Positions 36,924-40,610 of a DNA stretch of 40,610 nt are shown here, one piece after another. The notes below the pieces were generated by a model, which saw only the letters and a list, made by a program, of their open reading frames with translations, was not told the origin of the DNA and did not search any database. Both the position numbers and the translations under genes were made by a program. Source of the stretch: a virus; the IMG/VR virus record IMGVR_UViG_3300012000_000047, positions 1-40,610 of that record. One strand, 5' to 3'. The first letter of the stretch is position 1. The number at the start of each line of letters is the position of its first letter.

Positions 36924-38324
36924 ATGCGTGGCCGACGGGGAGGTTTCATCGGTGAGCAGCCCTTGGCAACAAGCGGCTCGCTGCCGGGCATCTGGAGAGC
37001 CAGCGAAATCCTGACGCTCCAGCGTCTCTCGGCGTGGCCGAACAACTACATCCAGGTCTCGATTCCGCAGTCCCTGGACGTGACCGAGACAGGGTCAGGA
37101 GGAATATCGGCCACAGTCTCCAGTTCGTACAACTCACCAACGTACCTGTGGCAGAAGAGCATCGACGACGGCGCGACCTGGACGACTGTCTCTGGGGCAA
37201 CCGTCGGGTCGCTGAACCTAACAGGGCAAACAGCGAGCAACGACGAAGACCTGTATCGCGTGGTCGTCTCGAAGGGCATTCGATCGACGACATCGAACTG
37301 GCTGCAAGTGCGTCGCGAGACGTCTGTGTCTTTTTCTTTCTTCAGCCAACCACAGAGTCAGACTGTCCCTGACGGACAAACGGCTTCGTTCATGGCGATC
37401 GCCGGGGCCGTCGGAGCAAAGTACAGCGGCACTTACTCTCCGACCTATCAGTGGCAAGTTAGCAGCAATGGCGGCGCGACGTGGGCGAACGTGTCGGGCG
37501 CGACTGATTATTACCTACAGTTCTTTGTCGCTCCAACAGACAACGGAAAGCGGTATCGCGCCAGGGTCACGTCGCTTGGCGTGACTGGATACAGCGACGC
37601 GGCAGTGCTGACTGTCGATGCAATACAAGTTAGCGTTTCTCCGGAGGTTGGAGACCACACCGTAGACGGGAGCGTTCAGTTCACTGCAAGCGTGACCACA
37701 TCGCTTCCGTCGTGGAGCCTGGAATGGCAGTATAAGGTATCAGTTCAGTCGCCAGTTTGGCTTCCGATCTCGCAGTTCGGAAACGGCGTCAGGTCGGCCT
37801 CCCGGAGCGGAGCAAACTACACACAGTTGACGCTGTCCGGTCTTGCGAAAACAGATAATGGCCTCCGGTTCCGGGCTGTTGTCACTTCCTCTGGTTTCAC
37901 GGGCGAGTCAGCCGTGTTCCGGACTGAGTGGGAGGCATTGACGATTTCCTGGATCGACGTCCAGTCGAACCCAGGCCAATCTCTGTACATCGGCGAGACG
38001 GCACAGTTATCGGCCACTGCCGTTGCGACTGGCAATACGACCGGCAGCAATTACCAGATGGGGCAAGGAGATTCGTTCTCTTGGGAGTACCTTAATTTCG
38101 CAAACAGCCCTCCCGACTGGCGTCCAATGGTGCAGGGATTCGGAACTGTGTCCGCAAGCGGCAATAGTGCCGCTCTGGCGATTTCGTACTCGGCGGCGAA
38201 CGCATTCTCGTACAGCGGCAGGGAGTCAATCAGCGTTCGCCTGCGGGCGAACATCGCCGGGTCTTCATCGTCGTGGATATACCCAGGAGGAAACATCACA
38301 GTCATGCAGACCACAAGGCCCTGA
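36924..38324 (+). CDS. Ig-like domain tail/decoration protein (466 aa)
   Basis: About four Ig-like or fibronectin-like modules. Landmarks are YLWQKSIDDGATWTTVSGAT (about 74-93), YQWQVSSNGGATWANVSGAT (about 175-194), LEWQYKVSVQSPVWLPIS and FSWEYLNFANSPPDWRPM, each a W-x-x-S-x-D/N-G-G-A-T-W type. The intervening strands end with YRVVVS or YRARVTS and SGLAKTDNG-like turns. Such modules bind carbohydrates or decorate tails and capsids. Shorter N-terminal Gly/Arg region. Ends just before the HNH gene. Confidence 0.7.
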   Translation: MRGRRGGFIGEQPLATSGSLPGIWRASEILTLQRLSAWPNNYIQVSIPQSLDVTETGSGGISATVSSSYNSPTYLWQKSIDDGATWTTVSGATVGSLNLTGQTASNDEDLYRVVVSKGIRSTTSNWLQVRRETSVSFSFFSQPQSQTVPDGQTASFMAIAGAVGAKYSGTYSPTYQWQVSSNGGATWANVSGATDYYLQFFVAPTDNGKRYRARVTSLGVTGYSDAAVLTVDAIQVSVSPEVGDHTVDGSVQFTASVTTSLPSWSLEWQYKVSVQSPVWLPISQFGNGVRSASRSGANYTQLTLSGLAKTDNGLRFRAVVTSSGFTGESAVFRTEWEALTISWIDVQSNPGQSLYIGETAQLSATAVATGNTTGSNYQMGQGDSFSWEYLNFANSPPDWRPMVQGFGTVSASGNSAALAISYSAANAFSYSGRESISVRLRANIAGSSSSWIYPGGNITVMQTTRP

Positions 38325-38326
38325 CG

Positions 38327-38632
38327 ATGCCCCGCCGAATGGAGTTCTTCTCGCCGAAGCGAGCCCGGATGCGGGAGGCCCGGCCGAACGCGTACCAGCG
38401 AGGGTATGGCGGCAAGGCCTGGGCCGAGGTGCGGAAGCGAGTCCTCGTCAGGGACAACTTCCAGTGCCGCCACTGCGGTCGGGTGTGCGGCGGCAAGGGC
38501 GAGGCCCACGTCGACCACATCGTTCCGAAGCGTCTCCGCGACAGCGACGACGAGGCCGGGCTCCAGGTGCTGTGTGCGAAGTGCCACGCCCGGAAGACCA
38601 GGGACGAGTTAGAGGGCTCTAGCGAGCCCTGA
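38327..38632 (+). CDS. HNH endonuclease (packaging-associated)
   Basis: Two Cys pairs surround the catalytic loop: CRHCGRVCGG (about 46-55), AHVDHIVPK (the His-x-Asp-His core) and VLCAKCHARKT (Cys-x-x-Cys with the final His). The 101-residue length and the position before the terminase genes match HNH proteins of HK97-like phages that assist TerL cleavage. It could alternatively be a free homing enzyme; this alternative matters for the TerL interruption (see findings). Its ATG follows the Ig-like gene by two bases. Confidence 0.85.
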   Translation: MPRRMEFFSPKRARMREARPNAYQRGYGGKAWAEVRKRVLVRDNFQCRHCGRVCGGKGEAHVDHIVPKRLRDSDDEAGLQVLCAKCHARKTRDELEGSSEP

Positions 38633-38990
38633 GAAGCCCGATCGCGTCGCGGTGGTGTCCCGAGACGCCTAAACTCGTCTCGCCGCAAATGCGGGGCTGA
38701 GGAACGCGGGTTGGTCTGGGGCCTATACCGCGAATGCTTTCCTATAAGGCAACAATTTCCAAGCCACTGTATTCGCCGGTATAGGTGGTATACCCCCAAA
38801 TCCGCAATGGTTTGACCTATAAAAATAGGGATTTTTTCTCCTTATATCTATTCCGCTCGAAGTGGGATAGGGGCGGCATAGGTTGCATAACCCAGGGCGA
38901 CGATTTTGCTCGAATCCATAGGGTTTGAGCAGCCTCGCGAGCAGGAAAAAATCAGGCGACAAGCGAGGCGACCCTGGGTAGGCTCGCCTC
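38633..38990. other. Gene-free region with hairpins and the second 80-bp element
   Basis: Small hairpins CGAGACG-N8-CGTCTCG (38661-38682) and CCGCA-AA-TGCGG lie at the start. Then comes the 80-bp repeat with GGTATAG-like words (CCTATACC, CGGTATAGG, TGGTATACC, GGGATAGG, GGCATAGG, TGCATAAC). GAGGCGA/TCGCCTC pairs just before the next ATG. It parallels 12053-12211. No credible gene on either strand; antisense frames encode only repeat peptides. Confidence 0.5.
38777..38855 (+). repeat. 80-bp element, copy 2
   Basis: Matches 12084-12163 with three differences. It lies about 140 bp upstream of the MT-A70 gene, close to the packaging genes. It starts CGGTATAGGTGGTATACC and ends CTCCTTATATCTATTCCG. 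Confidence 0.85.
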
Positions 38991-39566
38991 ATGCTCTCTG
39001 ATCCAGGGGCTCTGCCCTCAGGCCCATTCGACGTCGTGCTGCTCGACCCACCCTGGTCGCACTATGGCGCTCAGGACAAGTGGGGCGCAGCAGCCAAGTT
39101 CTACCCAACCATGAGCGACGAGGCCCTGGCATCCATGCCAGTGGGTGGCCTGCTCAAGAAGTCGAGCGTTGTCTTCTGCTGGGCGACTTGCCCAAGGCTG
39201 AACTTCGCCATCGACCTCCTGGAGAAGTGGGGCCTGACCTACAGGGGCGTGGCGTTTGTCTGGGTCAAGACAGCCAAGTCTACAGGTCGCCCCATAGGCG
39301 CAAGAGGCGTGAGGCCAAGCATCATCAAGCCCACCACAGAGTTGGTGATCGCAGGCTCGCTGACATCGAAAGGCAGGCCCATGCCACTCGCCAGCGAGGC
39401 TGTGGCTCAGGTTGTCTTGGCCCCAGTTGGCGCTCACAGCGAGAAGCCAGTCGAAGTCATGGAGCGAATCGAGTTGCTCTACCCAGAAGCAAGTCGCCTG
39501 GAGTTGTTCGCGAGGAAGACTCGCCCAGGCTGGGACTCCTGGGGAAACGAAGTGCAGGCTGCCTGA
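38991..39566 (+). CDS. MT-A70-family adenine methyltransferase
   Basis: The catalytic DPPW (residues 19-22, LLDPPWSHYG) is preceded by a FDVV strand. Further family blocks are FYPTMSDEALASMPVGGLL, VFCWATCPRLNFAIDLLEKWGL, YRGVAFVWVKT and the C-terminal EPY/SEKPVEVMERIELLYPEASRLELFARK. At 191 residues it has the usual phage length. It methylates N6 of adenine, probably in phage DNA, and may mask host restriction or regulate packaging. It lies between the 80-bp element and the terminase genes, so it may have moved in with that element. Confidence 0.85.
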   Translation: MLSDPGALPSGPFDVVLLDPPWSHYGAQDKWGAAAKFYPTMSDEALASMPVGGLLKKSSVVFCWATCPRLNFAIDLLEKWGLTYRGVAFVWVKTAKSTGRPIGARGVRPSIIKPTTELVIAGSLTSKGRPMPLASEAVAQVVLAPVGAHSEKPVEVMERIELLYPEASRLELFARKTRPGWDSWGNEVQAA

Positions 39567-39727
39567 ACTTTACTGGGCCACACCCATGCGTCATGCTCAG
39601 GGAAGGCCCCACCCCCAGGGAGTCTTGCGACTGAAACCGAACGGGACGGAGAACCCCGCTTGCGTCAGTCCGTGAGCGCCTGCGAAATTTTCGGAGGGGT
39701 CTTTTCGGCCGGGAAATACGGGTTTTC
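39567..39727 (+). other. Gap before terminase, possible packaging start region
   Basis: 161 bp without a gene. It contains GGAAGGCCCCACCCCCAGGG and ATTTTCGGAGGGGTCTTTTC, with GGGAAATACGGG just before the TerS ATG. In many P27-type phages the cos or pac site precedes the small terminase gene, but no recognisable cos sequence is identified here. Confidence 0.25.
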
Positions 39728-40192
39728 ATGGGACGCACGCCGACTCCCACAAGTCTCAAGGTAATTCGCGGCAACCCAGGCCAGCGGACTCTCAACTCGT
39801 CCGAGCCGAAGCCTCCGCCGGCTGACCTGACGCCGCCAGACTGCCTCGACGAGATCGGCATCAGGGTCTGGAACGAGATGGCCCCGCTCCTGACGAGCAT
39901 GGGCGTGTTCACCCAGGCCGACCGGATGCTGCTCACCCGGTACTGTCTGCTCAACGAGCAGTTCTCGCACGTCGTCAAGCACGTCCGCGAGAACGGCATG
40001 ACCCAGTTGACTCAGACTGGGTACTCGCAACTCACGGCGGAGGGGTCGTTGTTCAAGAGTCTGCCGTCGGAACTCCTGCGGATCGAGCAGCAGTTCGGAA
40101 TGACGCCGGCAGCCCGCTCCACCCTCAAGGTCTCCCATGCCGCTGCCAACGAAAACCCTCTTGCCTCGTTTATCTCGAAGCGAAGCGGTTGA
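39728..40192 (+). CDS. terS: Terminase small subunit (P27 / Terminase_4 family)
   Basis: It begins GRTPTPTSLKVIRGNPGQRTLN, the signature opening of the P27 family, followed by PPDCLDEIGIRVWNEMAPLLTSMGV, TQADRMLLTRYCLLNEQF and LLRIEQQFGMTPAARSTLKV. It has 154 residues. It recognises the packaging site and loads the large subunit. The gene overlaps the TerL start by 56 nt, so the two are translated together. Confidence 0.9.
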   Translation: MGRTPTPTSLKVIRGNPGQRTLNSSEPKPPPADLTPPDCLDEIGIRVWNEMAPLLTSMGVFTQADRMLLTRYCLLNEQFSHVVKHVRENGMTQLTQTGYSQLTAEGSLFKSLPSELLRIEQQFGMTPAARSTLKVSHAAANENPLASFISKRSG

Positions 40193-40610
40193 GCAAGGGC
40201 TCGCCTACTACTTCGACGCCGACAAGGCCCAGCACGCGGTCGACTTCTTCGAGCAGTTCCTCGTCCACTCGAAGGGCAAGTTCGCCGGCCAGCCCTTCAC
40301 GCTCCTTGACTGGCAGCGTCACGAAGTGATCGAGGAGATATTCGGCTGGATGCGGGTCGACACCGACACCCGGAAGTACCGGGTCGGGTTCATCGAGGTG
40401 CCGAAAAAAAATGGCGCCTTGGCCCCCGCAGCCTAGCGTTGCGGGGGCCAAGGTTCCCCTGGTAAGTCCACACTCCTGTCCGGCATCGGCCTCTATATGC
40501 TCGTCGCTGACGGCGAGCCGGCCGCTGAGTGCTTCGGCTGCGCGACGTCTCGCGAACAGGCGAGCATCGTCTACAAGCAGATGAAGGAACTCGTCCAGGC
40601 GAGCCCCCAC
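40137..40610 (+). CDS. terL: Terminase large subunit, interrupted in Walker A (3' end beyond the window)
   Basis: HK97/Terminase_1-type ATPase. Residues 1-93 give FFEQFLVHSKGKFAGQPFTLLDWQRHEVIEEIFGW and RKYRVGFIEVPKKNG, quoted by landmarks: KGKFAGQPF, LLDWQ and VPKKNG. The frame then meets ALAPAA and TAG (40434-40436). From 40464 the same frame resumes as KSTLLSGIGLYMLVADGEP and ATSREQASIVYKQM, the normal continuation of this family. Joining GGC (40413-40415) to AAG (40464) gives PKKNGKST, the Walker A motif, with nothing missing. The 48-nt insert is described separately. It could be a pseudogene or assembly error, but both halves are otherwise intact. Confidence 0.85.
40413..40463 (+). other. 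Putative translational bypass (byp-like) element in terL
   Basis: Take-off candidate codon GGC (40413-40415, Gly93), landing candidate GGT (40461-40463); the same tRNA-Gly (anticodon GCC) can read both. Between them CCTTGGCCCCCGCA (40417-40430) pairs perfectly with TGCGGGGGCCAAGG (40440-40453), 14 bp, extendable by G.U at the base and by G.U plus C-G at the tip to leave the 5-nt loop CTAGC. The stop TAG (40434-40436) overlaps that loop. Codon-to-codon distance is 48 nt, compared with the 50-nt bypass of T4 gene 60. Readthrough would instead insert about 16 residues into Walker A. Confidence 0.55.

Noticed and set aside
38811-38848. Sigma70 promoter TTGACC...TATATC in the 80-bp element
   Set aside because: The hexamers are about 25 bp apart and the first is not conserved in the other copy (TCGACC).
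40405-40430. A run of eight A residues (40404-40411) as a slippery site giving frameshifted terL
   Set aside because: The sequence after the hairpin continues in the same frame as before it, so a single -1 or +1 shift would not rejoin the protein.
40434-40436. Genome-wide recoding of TAG as a sense codon
   Set aside because: Several well-formed genes end in TAG at their expected lengths (for example 5430, 5745, 9493, 31419).
40417-40453. The terL hairpin as a rho-independent terminator
   Set aside because: No T-run follows the stem and it lies inside a split but otherwise intact coding sequence.
40459-40467. CTGGTAAGT resembling a eukaryotic 5' splice site
   Set aside because: Chance match in a bacteriophage context; no 3' site or branch point fits, and nothing after it is missing.

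Overview
The window is GC-rich, and every convincing gene lies on the + strand, packed end to end with many ATGA/GTGA stop-start overlaps. It encodes replication enzymes, tail proteins, a P27-type terminase small subunit and the start of a large terminase. It is therefore part of a tailed double-stranded DNA phage genome (or prophage). The host cannot be read directly. The cassette-type repeats at 30-33 kb and several small protein families remind me of Planctomycetes, which is an inference from memory, not a search result.

Layout. 0-7.3 kb: small early genes, including an ADP-ribosyltransferase-like protein, DNA-binding proteins, a zinc/OB-like protein, a pyrimidine-dimer-glycosylase-like protein and many unknowns. 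7.3-15.1 kb: replication and recombination genes, namely a SNF2-type helicase, a RecE/Cas4-like exonuclease, a putative ssDNA-binding protein, a primase-polymerase and a UvrD-like helicase, followed by a secreted trypsin-like protease. 15.1-20.9 kb: a DNA methyltransferase, two tandem GIY-YIG endonucleases, a VRR-NUC nuclease, a GNAT-like protein and small proteins. 20.8-23.4 kb: an FkbM-type methyltransferase and two glycosyltransferase-like proteins. 23.4-26.3 kb: membrane proteins, a papain-like peptidase and a lipoprotein. 26.4-28.8 kb: a tail-fibre-like protein. 28.9-33.25 kb: small accessory genes that pass into an integron-like cassette array. 33.4-38.3 kb: tail or baseplate proteins with LRR, tandem-repeat and Ig-like folds. 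38.3-40.6 kb: an HNH endonuclease, an MT-A70-type methyltransferase and the small and large terminase genes.

Two observations stand out. First, the large-terminase frame is interrupted inside its Walker A motif (PKKNG / KST) by 48 nt that contain an in-frame TAG at the tip of a perfect 14-bp hairpin. The interruption is bounded by synonymous glycine codons, GGC and GGT. It has the layout of the translational bypass in T4 gene 60, and skipping 48 nt would restore the family consensus exactly. Second, 30.06-33.25 kb is a series of single-gene modules separated by attC-like sites (AAC...GTT outer stem, unpaired spacer, inner stem with an extrahelical base). The two ends of each module are complementary to each other, as expected of circularised integron cassettes. 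Three of these sites carry a Shine-Dalgarno sequence and a start codon in their loop, and these open the reading frame of the next cassette. No integron integrase is visible in the window.

Other unexplained structure includes a near-identical 80-bp AT-rich element at 12.1 and 38.8 kb with GGTATAG-like iterons, a seven-copy 18-bp motif at early gene junctions, and a three-way-junction RNA candidate at 6.2 kb.
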